Notes: a model not told the origin generated them from the letters alone. DNA of 64,000 bases from Hathewaya massiliensis (GCF_902143515.1 NZ_CABFVD010000003.1:103131-167130), one strand, 5' to 3'; numbered from the stretch's first letter, positions 16,690-27,235 are shown. Numbers and translations: made by a program.

Positions 16690-18108
16690 TTATTCATCTT
16701 TACCCTTTAAGTATTCTCCTAAAGTCATCCCATTTTTAAGTTTCCAATACTTCATACCTGTTTCATTTCTTCCAAGGACTACTGAAGCTGCTGGAGATGA
16801 TTTTGTAAATCTATAATCTTTTTCAAACACCATTTCATCTCCACTTTTAGCAATTACACCCTCATTAATTAGCTTTAATCTTAAATCAAAATATGAACCT
16901 TTAAGTGAATTTTCAATATTAGTTGAAACCCTAGACCCTTTTAAAACAACAAATCCGTCTTTTACATTTTTACCAATAGCATATACATTTTTCTTTTCAT
17001 CTATGATATAAAATTTTTCTTCTACACTTCTCCAGTTAACTATCATATTTGAATCTCTATTCCTACTTTTCTTTCCATTATAAGCAATTAAACAAGCTTC
17101 TTTAAATGATTTCCAATGTACTTCATCTAATTTCAATATTTCATCAAAAGTAAAATATAAAATATAGCATTCAAAATTTTTAAACTCCCATTTTTCAATA
17201 GTATTTAATCTCTCCTGTAATATTATAGTTCTAAGATTATAAAAGTCTTCTTTAGGATATATTATTTCAGCTATAGGTTTATTCATATATGGTAATAGAA
17301 AAATTCTATAGTTCATTATATTCACAGCCACATCTACCCTGCTTTTATTTTTTCTATATCTAAATGCACAAGCCTTCCTTACATCTTCTGGTATGTTAAA
17401 CTTTATCAACTCATAAACTTCCACTATTTTTTCTCCAGTATTCTCCATGCCACATTCATTAATAACTAACTCCAAGGCTTTATATTCTGAAATACTATTA
17501 CTAACTGTATCCTTATTTGAGCTTTCTTTTTTATATGGATGGCTTCTTTTCTGCTCTATAATTTGCTTATTTAATTCTTTAATTTCACTTTTTATTTTAT
17601 ATTCTTGATTTTTATGTACTTCTAAAATACTAAGTTTATCTTGTATTGAAACTATTATCTCTTCATTAACTATGCCCCCATTATTCCATAAATTATTTAT
17701 ATCTTGTTTTATATCTTTTAAACCTTCTTCAATCAAAACACCATATTCTAAATTGTTATACATACCATTTTGAGTAAAGTTTGCTGATGTAATCACAGCT
17801 TTTTTTCCATCAATAACATAGATTTTAGCATGAAGATTGGAATAATACCTTACTTCAATATTAGGATTTTTAATTAACTTATTGAGTATATTTATATCTG
17901 AGGAACTGCTTATAAAGTCATCTAATGAAAGTCTTGTTAGAATTCTTATCTTTATTCCATCTAAAACGTCAATTATATTTATTATTGGGTTTTTAGATAT
18001 ATATGGTGCTACAATTATAATTTCATCTTGTGCATCAGATATCAACTGTTTAAGTTCTTCTCCAATAGAATTAGATTTATTGTGGTTATATAAAAATTTT
18101 ACACTCAT
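16690..18108 (-). CDS. PLD-family nuclease with C-terminal DUF4357
   Basis: The N-terminal ~170 residues are a single phospholipase-D-like domain with NLHAKIYVID, the HxKxxxxD motif, followed by SANFTQNG. A charged linker and a middle domain of unknown fold come next. The last ~90 residues (VVLKGSRVSTN; SSPAASVVLGR; WKLKNGMTLGEYL) are DUF4357, common at the ends of restriction-type and PLD nucleases. A nuclease role in defence is likely; one HKD motif implies dimerisation. The ATG at 18108 has TTGGAG 9 bp upstream and is preferred to 18126. It lies alone, ~0.9 kb from the DruE-type operon. Confidence 0.85.
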   Translation of the reverse strand: MSVKFLYNHNKSNSIGEELKQLISDAQDEIIIVAPYISKNPIINIIDVLDGIKIRILTRLSLDDFISSSSDINILNKLIKNPNIEVRYYSNLHAKIYVIDGKKAVITSANFTQNGMYNNLEYGVLIEEGLKDIKQDINNLWNNGGIVNEEIIVSIQDKLSILEVHKNQEYKIKSEIKELNKQIIEQKRSHPYKKESSNKDTVSNSISEYKALELVINECGMENTGEKIVEVYELIKFNIPEDVRKACAFRYRKNKSRVDVAVNIMNYRIFLLPYMNKPIAEIIYPKEDFYNLRTIILQERLNTIEKWEFKNFECYILYFTFDEILKLDEVHWKSFKEACLIAYNGKKSRNRDSNMIVNWRSVEEKFYIIDEKKNVYAIGKNVKDGFVVLKGSRVSTNIENSLKGSYFDLRLKLINEGVIAKSGDEMVFEKDYRFTKSSPAASVVLGRNETGMKYWKLKNGMTLGEYLKGKDE

Positions 18109-18126
18109 TATATAATCTCCAATCAT

Positions 18127-18664
18127 AATTATTACAATTAATATTTCTATATATACATAAAAATTCCTTTGAAATAATAAACTCCTATCATTAAACTTTA
18201 AACTCTTAACACCTTGATATACATAACAACTTCCATATCCTCATATTCAGGTAAGCTACTCCAACATTTAATATCTTGGAAAATATAATCCTATGTAGTT
18301 CTTTGTCATTTTGCATTTCTTTCAATTATTTATTATTTAACATATATTTCAATTCATTAAAAAGCTCTCTGTGAAGTTTCCTAAACTTACGATCAAAGCA
18401 ATTAGGAAAATAACAAATATCAAAAAATTATATATCCATATCACCCATCTTAATACATTTATTATTTTTGTTTATAATTAAACTTAGTATTTATGAATGA
18501 AATTATACTGTACATTTTAAATGGATCTTATACTGTAAACTCGTCAATATTATTATATACCTTAACTATTATAACTGTTAAAAGAATATTCAATTATTGT
18601 TTGTAAAATCCTTCTCTTAATTGAAAATAGTAACTAAACCTGATACAATAAAAAATAAAAAAAT
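18127..18664. other. Intergenic spacer with gene debris
   Basis: No intact gene is seen. On the minus strand at ~18325-18425 a short frame reads CYFPNCFDRKFRKLHRELFN and ends in a stop, looking like the tail of a lost gene that I do not recognise. The rest is very AT-rich. Confidence 0.4.
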
Positions 18665-18891
18665 TATACCATAGAGAAACATGCTAACTCTTTTGTTTCT
18701 ACAATAAAATATAATGATGCTATAAATCTTTTAGTAGAAATTGAACCTTATTTAGTAATTAACACTAAAAAGAAAAGGGCTAGCCTCATAATTGAAAAAT
18801 ACAAAGATGTTACTTCTAGAAATGGAAGGTATTCTAAAGAAATGCTTGAGGCTAAAGAAAAGTTTTATGAAGAATTTATTAGTATAAAATA
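18665..18891 (+). pseudogene. Homing endonuclease C-terminal remnant (LAGLIDADG type?)
   Basis: The frame reads NSFVSTIKYNDAINLLVEIE, then PYLVINTKKKRASLIIEKY and SRNGRYSKEMLEAKEKFYEE before TAG. This is the usual ending of LAGLIDADG-type intron and free-standing endonucleases (a PYL-x-KK-x-A helix, then a GRYS-E-x-E-KFYEE segment). The catalytic part and start are missing. It is followed at once by a terminator and an ssrA-like 3' end. Confidence 0.5.
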
Positions 18892-18894
18892 GGT

Positions 18895-18927
18895 AAAACC
18901 CCACCACAAAAATGTGATGGGGTTTTT
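18895..18927. terminator. Bidirectional terminator at the island edge
   Basis: AAAACCCCACCAC and GTGATGGGGTTTT form a stem around a short A-rich loop, with T-runs on both strands. It ends the homing-endonuclease remnant on the plus strand. On the minus strand it follows the ssrA-like scar as a terminator would. Confidence 0.7.
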
Positions 18928-18931
18928 ATTA

Positions 18932-18941
18932 GTGGAGGCGA
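18932..18941 (-). other. Possible attachment-site scar of the ssrA 3' end
   Basis: Minus-strand TCGCCTCCAC is identical to ten bases of the tmRNA 3' end at 33290-33299. In both places a terminator hairpin follows immediately. This is what an element integrated at ssrA leaves at its far end. The match is short and no tyrosine integrase is present, so the call is tentative. Confidence 0.45.
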
Positions 18942-19003
18942 ACCGTACTTAACCACCATTTTTATAATATAATCTTTGTTTAATCAGTATATAAATGTAC
19001 TTT

Positions 19004-22000
19004 TTATATCATTTTCATCAGTTGACTATATGCTTCTGGCAAAGCCTTCTTTATTAATCTATCTGATAAAGCAATGGCATTACAAGGTATATCTTTGTTT
19101 GTCTTTTTCCACATAGATGGATATACATAAACTCTTTTTTCAATATTATTTTTATATACTATTATTTCATCTCTTATAATATCCACTTTGAATTTTTCAT
19201 CTAACTCCAACAACTCTTTTAAAGGTTTAAATATTTCATATTGCTCATTTACAGTAAATTTTTTTGCCATAATTCCCTTTTCTCCCCAATCAAGAAGTTG
19301 CATCGCTATATGTCTATCTAATTTTGTCTGTACTTTTTGATTCCAAAAGTGATTTAAGCACTTATAACATGAAGATTCACAGTTACACTCTTCTAATATT
19401 TTCTCTGTTTCTTTAAATAGATCCGATGTTTTATTACAAATCTCTGAACTATATCCAGCACCACTAGAAAGACTATCAAATAAAAATATATCAACAAAAA
19501 CCACATCTTGTGAATATCTTAATCTATATCCGCTACGTATTTCATTAAATTCAATATCTAATATTCTTCCTGCTGCAAGTACCATTGCTTCTGATAATGA
19601 TAATGAGGCTGTCCTTATCCATAAATCATTGGAACTACATTCTGCATTAACTTTATTTCTATCAATAGCAAACTCATATACAACCATGTCAGTCATAAAA
19701 TTATGCCCCAAAACCACATTTTCAATATCATCATGATTGCATCTTTTTAATGCTCTTTGATGGTTAAAAGGCTTTTTCACCCTCTTTAATTCCTCTTCAC
19801 CAGTTACTGCAGCTCCACAGTCCTTACAAACATTAAACCCTTTTCCTTTAGGTCCATTATTTAATACAATCAGCATCTGATCAGAACGTTTAGCTTTTTT
19901 AATATTACAGAAACCAGTTTGCAACATATCATCTTTTGTTGGTGTAGCTGAATAGCAAGGCTCTTCTGCATATGATACTTCATTTTCAGCTGCAGATTCT
20001 GGAATACTGGTAGCATTTAACGGGGCAAATCCCCAAGGCTTTAACATATTCAAATTATCTATATCTGTACCTTTGCAGAATGGACATTGATTATTTTTAG
20101 GCTCTTCTACCCCAAACCAACCACATGATTGATTTTTACATAAAAACAAATTCTTCAAATACTCTCCATTCTCAAAATACGGTCTTGCTGGTTTTTCATA
20201 ATAGTTTGCTCTAAACTTTGAATGATAATTGTAAATCCCTCCAGATTTATATGTTTTCTTATCAACTACAATTATACGCCCTGGTGCATACTCACTTATA
20301 GCCATATCTAAAGACCTATCTGGTTTTTGCTCAATTTTTTCCCCCTTCTTATCCTCTATGAAAAAACCAACTATATTTTTAGGAAAAGAATATGTTGGGA
20401 ATATACTTTCCTCATATAATACATCAAGTAAACTTTTCGCTTCATTTTTTTCATTATTATACTCTAAAGGATCATTAATAACTTCTTTACCAATTATATC
20501 AAGCTTTGCTTTTAATGTTTCCTTAAACTCCTCCCAATTAATTAAATTCATATCTGGTATAAGTACTTCTAATTCATCATTATTCTTTTTATAGTTTGAT
20601 AAAAATACTGAAAAATCTCCATAATTATTCTCAAAGAACTCCACAACACTAAGCTTTTCTATTCCCTTATTGATAATGTATAAATATTCTGTAATTACAA
20701 TCATACTAAGATGTCTATGTATAAGTTTGGAATTCTCCACATCAATCCATGGTTTTCTAACATTACCTGATATTATTTCGTATGGATTTAAAAAATAATA
20801 GCTATCATGTGGTCCATTATCAGTAAATGTAACTATAGTAGAAATTGCTGAACTCCTTCTTCCAGCACGACCTGCTCTTTGTTGATAGTTTTCACGCATT
20901 GGAGGAATATTTCTAAGTCCAACCGCTGTAAGAGAGCCAATATCTATACCAACTTCCATAGTTGTAGTACAACTTAAAATATCTATAGGCATATCCTCAT
21001 TTATGTGAACATCTTGAAATCTCATTTCATAATCTTCTGTCGTTGACCACAGCTTTTCACGTTGATCCTTATGTGATAATTGTGCTGTATGTTCTTCGGT
21101 ATTGATGCTTGTAATCAATGTGGACTTATCACCCTTAATTGCATCTAAAACTGGTTTTCTCCAGAAATTATATCTTTGTAAATCACATTTACTCATTTCT
21201 ATAATACTATTGTCCCTACAGTGAGCACACATTTCCCATATAGTATGAGGAAATACCCCTGAACATTTTTTACAATGATACCACTTTTGATTCTCATTGT
21301 AACGCAGTGTTATTAAATTTAAATTTAAATATTTATTTTCATTTCCATTTGGAGACGCTGTATATTTTAATAAACATTTATAAATAACCTTTATTTCCTC
21401 AGGTGAATATTTTCTTTGTTCTAAAATTTTTTTAATTGTTTTGGGAATTTCCTTATTAGTTGGTATTCCAAATCTATCAAAACTAGTCGTTCTAACATTT
21501 TGTCTTACTCTATCATCAATTGTATCACCAAGTGCATAAGTATCTTTCATAATAATATTTGCCCAAGCTGAAAATAAAATAATAAACTCATCTTCATCCA
21601 TCTCAATATCATTTTCATAGAAATCATCTAGAACCTCATCCATAATCTCATCATTACAAGGCTCAATCCAGCAAAGTCCTATATCTGTCAATGAACGATA
21701 ACTACTGCACATAAGCTTCAATATTTGCTCATCATAGAGCCCTGGTGTAGTGTTGAATTGCGATTTGATAGAATCATACTCTATATCACGTTTTCTTCTC
21801 ATAGACCTCTCTATCTTATCTTGAATTTTATTTATGTCTTCTGTAAAGTTCTTTTTTTCTTCACCATAAAATAATCTCAAATTATTTGTAAAAGCAACTT
21901 CTAAAAACACTATATATAATAAATCCATAGTAGGTTTTTTACTTTTTTTAGCTGCCCATTCCTGTAACTTTTGAGTTGCTATAACCATTATTTTTCTAAC

Positions 22001-24259
22001 AGCATCATCATCCGCTGCTCTAGTTAAATCTTTAGCTAAACCTGCTGCTCTCTGTCTACTATCTGAAAAAAGCAATACCTTTCTTCCTGCATTCGGTAGT
22101 TTTCTCAATATTTCTTCATTAAAAACATTGGGTGGCTGAATATATAGTTGTTCTGATACTAAATTATAAAATGATTCATTACCTTTTGTAACAAAATCCG
22201 ATACATTTAAATGTGATTTTTCACATTTAGGGCAATAATTATAAGTTAAAATTCCTGGTTTACCCTTTTGCTCTTTATTATTAAAAGCAACATAAAGAAA
22301 CCCCTTTTTACCTGCATAAGTATCATTATCATCAAAAAACTTTCCTGAAACTGCATTAAGCCATCCAACTTTTGTTTCTTTTGATTTTGTAAACGGGCCC
22401 CAATTAGGTATTATATAAAAATGAACTTCTTTCATGTTATCTCCAAATTGTTCACCAACTTTATTCCAAACGAAGTTATCATTTATTTCATTTTCATGCA
22501 TATACCCTTTTAAAAATAAAGCGCCACATCTTCTATCATTGACAAGTTCATATACTTTTCCGCCACAACACTCACAAGTATCTCTACCACTTCCAAAATA
22601 TATCTTACCAATACTTAATCCATCACTGGAAACTTTCTCAGCACAATCTGGATTGCTACAAGCATATATTCCTTGTAACCCTCTAAACATCATGTGCAAT
22701 CTTGCTGGAAATAAAACTTGGTTCTCTTTATTTTTTGCAAGTGGTGCAATAGCTAAAAGCACCTCTGTTGCTTTTCTAGCCGTAATAATATCTTCTTCTG
22801 GGAATACATGTTTTGATAAATCATCATATGAAATAGCATGTCCCCTACATACTTTCATGATATCAAGCATTGGCTTAAATTTGTTTAAGAAGTCATATAA
22901 CCAAATTTGTGCTTCTTCATATTTTCTAAACTCTATCTCCTTTGATTCATCAAACATATTTGCAAAATTTTTAATGGCTTTAATTTTAAAGTTCTCATCT
23001 TGCTGAAACTCATCAATATTAATTTCTGCAAGCTTTGAAGATTCTATATTAACTGAATTCTCAAAAACTATATCTTTTTGCTCTCCATATACTATATTAA
23101 AACTGGATTCACTTTCTTTTTGCGCCGTCAAATTACATGCAAACTTTCTAACAGCTTCTTCTCCGTCAGAAGGTATGCTTGCACTTGTTAATATAAATCT
23201 TACTTTATCTCTATTAATATTTAATTTATGTAGTAGTCTACGTATCAAAAGGGCCACTTCTCCACCTGATGATCCTCTATACATATGTGCTTCATCAATG
23301 ATAATAAGCAATTTATTTTCTTCAGACTCATTAAGCCAGATCTTTGTTTTCTCCCAAATACTTTGTTCAATAGGTCTTATCAACATGTATTCAAGCATTG
23401 AATAGTTTGTAATTAATATATCTGGACAAGACTGTTGCATCTCTTGTCTTGTTATTAACTCCGCATCTTTATCATTAGTAATATGTTTACCACTTAATAA
23501 TTCTTCTAAGTATTCTTCCAAATTAAATTTAGATGGATACTTTCCTATCTCAATTAACTTTTGCTTTACATTATCGTCCCTGTCCAATAAATATTTTTTT
23601 AGTGTATTAGCAAGTTTTTCATCTTCATTAAGGTCATTATCACCAGCATAAGGTGTTCTTCCTGTATACATCCCAAATTGAGGTATTCTAAGATCATTAT
23701 TATTTACATTTTTATAAAATACTCCTCTAAACTTTCCATCCACATCCCCAATCATTTTACGTAGGCGTCCTAATTGATCTGAAACCAAAGCATTCATAGG
23801 GTACAACATCAATGCCCTTACCCCTCTTTGTTGCCAAGATTTTGGGTTAGTTTTAGCTTCCTTAACTATACTACTAATCATAGGCCACATAAAACACTCT
23901 GTTTTACCTGAACCTGTTCCTGTTGTTATAAATAAATCTTTTCCTCCATAAAAAACTTCTAAAGCTTTTACCTGATGCTTAAATGGATGCCTAAATACTC
24001 CTAACTTATTTTCACACATATCTAAAAGTATATCTCTAACTTCTTCCGGAATATAAGCATTTACAATTCCATCTTCTAAAACCTTATACGCTGGGTTAGC
24101 TTCAATATATGGTGACTGAAATAATTCACCTTGTTTATTTAAAATTTCATCGCATGACTTTAATAATAGGTTGTTTTCTCCTAAATATTGTGCACGAATA
24201 TAATCTATTAACTTCGTCTTTAATGCATTATGCGTACTGCTTATTCCGTACTTATCCAT
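19004..24259 (-). CDS. druE: Large DEAD/DEAH helicase with DUF1998, DruE-type
   Basis: At ~1751 aa this is a superfamily 2 helicase. The Walker A is TGTGSGKT near residue 114, motif II is DEAH near 323, and motif III is SAS. Motifs V and VI appear as TTTMEVGIDIGSL and QQRAGRAGRR. Several Cys pairs suggest zinc ribbons (CNPDC, CECCGGK, CKKCSG with CAHC, CPFCKG, CKDCG). The C-terminal DUF1998 holds SSGAGYSSEICN and the CESSCYKC cluster. DruE of Druantia has this layout; DrmA/DrmB of DISARM split it over two genes. The ATG at 24259 lies 7 bp after AGGAGG and overlaps the stop of the preceding gene. It should act as the motor of an anti-phage system. Confidence 0.8.
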   Translation of the reverse strand: MDKYGISSTHNALKTKLIDYIRAQYLGENNLLLKSCDEILNKQGELFQSPYIEANPAYKVLEDGIVNAYIPEEVRDILLDMCENKLGVFRHPFKHQVKALEVFYGGKDLFITTGTGSGKTECFMWPMISSIVKEAKTNPKSWQQRGVRALMLYPMNALVSDQLGRLRKMIGDVDGKFRGVFYKNVNNNDLRIPQFGMYTGRTPYAGDNDLNEDEKLANTLKKYLLDRDDNVKQKLIEIGKYPSKFNLEEYLEELLSGKHITNDKDAELITRQEMQQSCPDILITNYSMLEYMLIRPIEQSIWEKTKIWLNESEENKLLIIIDEAHMYRGSSGGEVALLIRRLLHKLNINRDKVRFILTSASIPSDGEEAVRKFACNLTAQKESESSFNIVYGEQKDIVFENSVNIESSKLAEINIDEFQQDENFKIKAIKNFANMFDESKEIEFRKYEEAQIWLYDFLNKFKPMLDIMKVCRGHAISYDDLSKHVFPEEDIITARKATEVLLAIAPLAKNKENQVLFPARLHMMFRGLQGIYACSNPDCAEKVSSDGLSIGKIYFGSGRDTCECCGGKVYELVNDRRCGALFLKGYMHENEINDNFVWNKVGEQFGDNMKEVHFYIIPNWGPFTKSKETKVGWLNAVSGKFFDDNDTYAGKKGFLYVAFNNKEQKGKPGILTYNYCPKCEKSHLNVSDFVTKGNESFYNLVSEQLYIQPPNVFNEEILRKLPNAGRKVLLFSDSRQRAAGLAKDLTRAADDDAVRKIMVIATQKLQEWAAKKSKKPTMDLLYIVFLEVAFTNNLRLFYGEEKKNFTEDINKIQDKIERSMRRKRDIEYDSIKSQFNTTPGLYDEQILKLMCSSYRSLTDIGLCWIEPCNDEIMDEVLDDFYENDIEMDEDEFIILFSAWANIIMKDTYALGDTIDDRVRQNVRTTSFDRFGIPTNKEIPKTIKKILEQRKYSPEEIKVIYKCLLKYTASPNGNENKYLNLNLITLRYNENQKWYHCKKCSGVFPHTIWEMCAHCRDNSIIEMSKCDLQRYNFWRKPVLDAIKGDKSTLITSINTEEHTAQLSHKDQREKLWSTTEDYEMRFQDVHINEDMPIDILSCTTTMEVGIDIGSLTAVGLRNIPPMRENYQQRAGRAGRRSSAISTIVTFTDNGPHDSYYFLNPYEIISGNVRKPWIDVENSKLIHRHLSMIVITEYLYIINKGIEKLSVVEFFENNYGDFSVFLSNYKKNNDELEVLIPDMNLINWEEFKETLKAKLDIIGKEVINDPLEYNNEKNEAKSLLDVLYEESIFPTYSFPKNIVGFFIEDKKGEKIEQKPDRSLDMAISEYAPGRIIVVDKKTYKSGGIYNYHSKFRANYYEKPARPYFENGEYLKNLFLCKNQSCGWFGVEEPKNNQCPFCKGTDIDNLNMLKPWGFAPLNATSIPESAAENEVSYAEEPCYSATPTKDDMLQTGFCNIKKAKRSDQMLIVLNNGPKGKGFNVCKDCGAAVTGEEELKRVKKPFNHQRALKRCNHDDIENVVLGHNFMTDMVVYEFAIDRNKVNAECSSNDLWIRTASLSLSEAMVLAAGRILDIEFNEIRSGYRLRYSQDVVFVDIFLFDSLSSGAGYSSEICNKTSDLFKETEKILEECNCESSCYKCLNHFWNQKVQTKLDRHIAMQLLDWGEKGIMAKKFTVNEQYEIFKPLKELLELDEKFKVDIIRDEIIVYKNNIEKRVYVYPSMWKKTNKDIPCNAIALSDRLIKKALPEAYSQLMKMI

Positions 24260-25299
24260 CACATAACCTCCTGTAAGTCAATATTTAAATTCTTTAATAT
24301 AACTTCAACTACTGGCCATATACTAATATGAAAAATCAAATTTAATTTATCATTTATGTCTTTCATTGGCCAGCCTAGTAACAACAATATACCTTCTTCC
24401 TTTTCAGGCAATTTATTATATAAATTTAACCTAACTATTCCTTTTTCATATTCCATCTTATATGTAGCATTAGCTGAATTATTAACATCATTTTTTAAAC
24501 CATACATAAACCTTCTTACTTCAAATTGATCAATTAAATACTTACTTATTTGACTTATATAAATATTATCATCTAATTTTTTTATAAATCCAAAATCGTA
24601 AAATTCATGTCTATAAAGAGTAATTTCTCCACTTTCTAACTTATATTCGCTATTCCAGCAACTTGAAAAACATTCCTTGCTATACTTATTAAATATTTCA
24701 GCTGAATAATAATCAATCTTATTCCACTTAATATTTTTTACATAAGACATAACTTCTTCTTTTGCTGATTTACTTTTTAAACCATAAAACTTAAATATTT
24801 TTTCTATATCCCTGGTATTTTCCTCTGTTGCTTTTTTTAATTGTGCTAACCCAGTTGATATTTTAATATTTCCTACATTTAATCCTCTAATGATACTAAT
24901 TCCATCATTAACTACACATTCTTTATATGTTGGCAAAGCTAAATTTGTATTGAAACCTACATCAACCAACTCTCCCCCTTTATAAAGCCTATCCCTAATT
25001 GTTATTATTGGGTTTTCTTCACTATCATAAGGCTTAAACCACTTTTCTATTTCTGGATAAATTTCAATAATATTATCCAGAAATATTGAACATCTATTTA
25101 TTATATGTATTTTACTCACTCCACTAAACTCTGGGTTGTTTTCAAATATATCTTCATCCAATGCAGAAATCCTTATCCAAATTCCTAGTGCAGAATACAC
25201 TATTCTTGCAATATATTGTATTATTTCTTCTTCCTTATATCTTCTTATCCTTAAATCTTTATTAATATATTTTAAAAGTTCATGATTATTCTTTATCAT
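24259..25299 (-). CDS. Unknown protein of a DruE-type operon (DruD position)
   Basis: The 346-aa soluble, mostly helical protein is not similar to any domain I can name. It reads MIKNNHELLKYINKDLRIRR at the start and has a Trp-containing LLLLGWPMKDINDKLN motif near the end. AGGAG lies 6 bp before the ATG. It overlaps the end of the 649-aa gene by 14 bp and the helicase gene by the ATGTGATG junction, so all are co-translated. Its length and place directly before druE match druD of Druantia type I. That equivalence is inferred from order and size, not seen as sequence similarity. Confidence 0.5.
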   Translation of the reverse strand: MIKNNHELLKYINKDLRIRRYKEEEIIQYIARIVYSALGIWIRISALDEDIFENNPEFSGVSKIHIINRCSIFLDNIIEIYPEIEKWFKPYDSEENPIITIRDRLYKGGELVDVGFNTNLALPTYKECVVNDGISIIRGLNVGNIKISTGLAQLKKATEENTRDIEKIFKFYGLKSKSAKEEVMSYVKNIKWNKIDYYSAEIFNKYSKECFSSCWNSEYKLESGEITLYRHEFYDFGFIKKLDDNIYISQISKYLIDQFEVRRFMYGLKNDVNNSANATYKMEYEKGIVRLNLYNKLPEKEEGILLLLGWPMKDINDKLNLIFHISIWPVVEVILKNLNIDLQEVM

Positions 25300-27235
25300 A
25301 AATATCTCCTAAAATAGCTTGTAATCTTTTAAACTCCTCTGCAGAAATTCCTTGTTTTTCAATGTATTCTCTTAATTCTTTTAAAGTATCATTACATTTA
25401 CATAATGGATATACTGAAAACATCAAAATACAACTTATAGCCTTATTTCCTAATTTTAATTCATCAATTATAGACATTATCTCTGCTAACCTAAACTTAG
25501 CACAATTACTAAGATTTATTGCATTATCTAATCTACTAATCTGCCTTAAATTTTCACTCTTAAATTTTTCATCCATATCAATATTAAATATATTTTCATT
25601 ACATACGCCTGTTAATAACTCTCCTGAATTTCCATAACCCAACAAAATATCAACATCTACTAATGTCATATAGTTAAAAATACTCTTAGGTAATATGCTA
25701 ATATTTTCCGAAGATTCCATTGAAAAGATAATTATTTTATTGGTATTTTCCTTAATTAAAGATAAATAAATACTTTCTGATATATTATCAACAGCATTCT
25801 CTATTAAAACAACCTTACCGGTTGAATTATCCACTTCTCTAATTAATTCGTTAGGATCATTATACCCTAGTGGTAATACTATAACTTCTGTACTTGCACC
25901 ATTAATAAGATATGATATTGCCTCTGTTATTTTTCTTGAATTACATCCACTTAAAAGTAAACTCATTTTATTTGAAAGTATGGCATATATATATTGAGCT
26001 AACTCGAAAGAATACTTATTCTTAATACCACTGGATTGTAAATTATCCGATAAATCCTCTATAAATTCTATATCTTTATCAATCAGCTCTTTTTCACCAT
26101 CTAATACTTTACTTGAAATTCTATGAATTTTACTTTCCTGTTTTGTTATGGTCTGTTGTTTATCAAAACCGATAGTGTTTAGCATTTCTCTCATATTAAG
26201 TATAAAATCCCTTGACTTCTCTTCTGTAGCTACTAATTTCTTTTTCAAATCATTTTTTGATAAATTTAATGAGTTAATTTCTGAAAGAAGTTCTTCTTTA
26301 TTTTTTCTTAAACCTTGAAGAGTTTCGTCAATTTCAGCTCTCTCTTTTAATAAGTTTTTATTTTCCTTAATCCATCTTACATTTGCAACTTCATTAAATT
26401 TGTCATATTTTGAATTTACCCATTCTGATAATACTATTATTTGCTTATCTTTTTCATCATTTTCCACTTTTAATTTTTGTGCTGATAATTCTAACCTATC
26501 TATTTTATCCCTTAACTTTCTTACTTCTACTAACAATTTTTCTTCAGATCTATTATGATTTTGATTTAACTCCTTAATACTTAAATTTTTATTTTCTAGT
26601 TCAAACTCGTAAAATTTCTTTTCATCTTGCAATTTTTCTTCTAATATCTTAATTTGAAATTCTTTTTCTTCTAATTTAGTTGTATAGCTCTTTTCTATTT
26701 CTTTTAACTTACTTTCATATTTTATACTTAAATCATTTTTAACTTCAGTTTCTATTTCTTTGTGTAATATTTTATCTTTATACTCACTATTTAAATAGTT
26801 AATTTGCTCCTCAGTTAACTCATGATCTATCATTTTAAAATATAAATTAATATTATTTTTATATTTGGTTTCAAGCAGTGCATCTATAAATTCATCAAAA
26901 TATTTAATATCATTTTCTTGAAGCTTAATTTTAATTATTTCATCCGAAGTAAGTTTTTCTAGAATAATTTTATCTACTTCTTTTAAATAAATTTTTATCA
27001 ATTTTTCTATATGCCTTATTAAGCATTGATCTCGCTTTATATATATTCTTGAATAATATATATTTTTCAATTTTAAAGTTGATAGATTATCTGGTCTAAA
27101 CCCTTTAATATCTTTACTATATTCTTTACTATATTTTTTTATTGGCTCAATAAGTTCTGAATGCGGCAGTAATGATATTATAAATTTAAATTCTTCTTTA
27201 GAATATTTATCTATTAATTTATGTTTAACTTCCAA
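25286..27235 (-). CDS. Coiled-coil protein with a degenerate ATPase-like domain (DruC position)
   Basis: About 649 aa. A helical N-terminal part precedes a long coiled coil (roughly residues 165-390), rich in Glu, Lys and Leu. The C-terminal ~220 residues look like a P-loop fold that has lost its signature. LLLSGCNSRKITEA stands where a Walker A would be and GKVVLIENAVDN where a Walker B would be, so nucleotide binding is doubtful. The frame opens at TTG 27253, but GAGGAAGG sits properly before a TTG at 27235, which I prefer. It overlaps both neighbours. Position and size suit druC of Druantia type I; this is inference. Confidence 0.5.
   Translation of the reverse strand: MEVKHKLIDKYSKEEFKFIISLLPHSELIEPIKKYSKEYSKDIKGFRPDNLSTLKLKNIYYSRIYIKRDQCLIRHIEKLIKIYLKEVDKIILEKLTSDEIIKIKLQENDIKYFDEFIDALLETKYKNNINLYFKMIDHELTEEQINYLNSEYKDKILHKEIETEVKNDLSIKYESKLKEIEKSYTTKLEEKEFQIKILEEKLQDEKKFYEFELENKNLSIKELNQNHNRSEEKLLVEVRKLRDKIDRLELSAQKLKVENDEKDKQIIVLSEWVNSKYDKFNEVANVRWIKENKNLLKERAEIDETLQGLRKNKEELLSEINSLNLSKNDLKKKLVATEEKSRDFILNMREMLNTIGFDKQQTITKQESKIHRISSKVLDGEKELIDKDIEFIEDLSDNLQSSGIKNKYSFELAQYIYAILSNKMSLLLSGCNSRKITEAISYLINGASTEVIVLPLGYNDPNELIREVDNSTGKVVLIENAVDNISESIYLSLIKENTNKIIIFSMESSENISILPKSIFNYMTLVDVDILLGYGNSGELLTGVCNENIFNIDMDEKFKSENLRQISRLDNAINLSNCAKFRLAEIMSIIDELKLGNKAISCILMFSVYPLCKCNDTLKELREYIEKQGISAEEFKRLQAILGDIYDKE

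Noticed and set aside
19004-24259. DISARM DrmA/DrmB
   Set aside because: Helicase and DUF1998 are in one chain, and no DNA methyltransferase gene is in the region, so DruE fits better.
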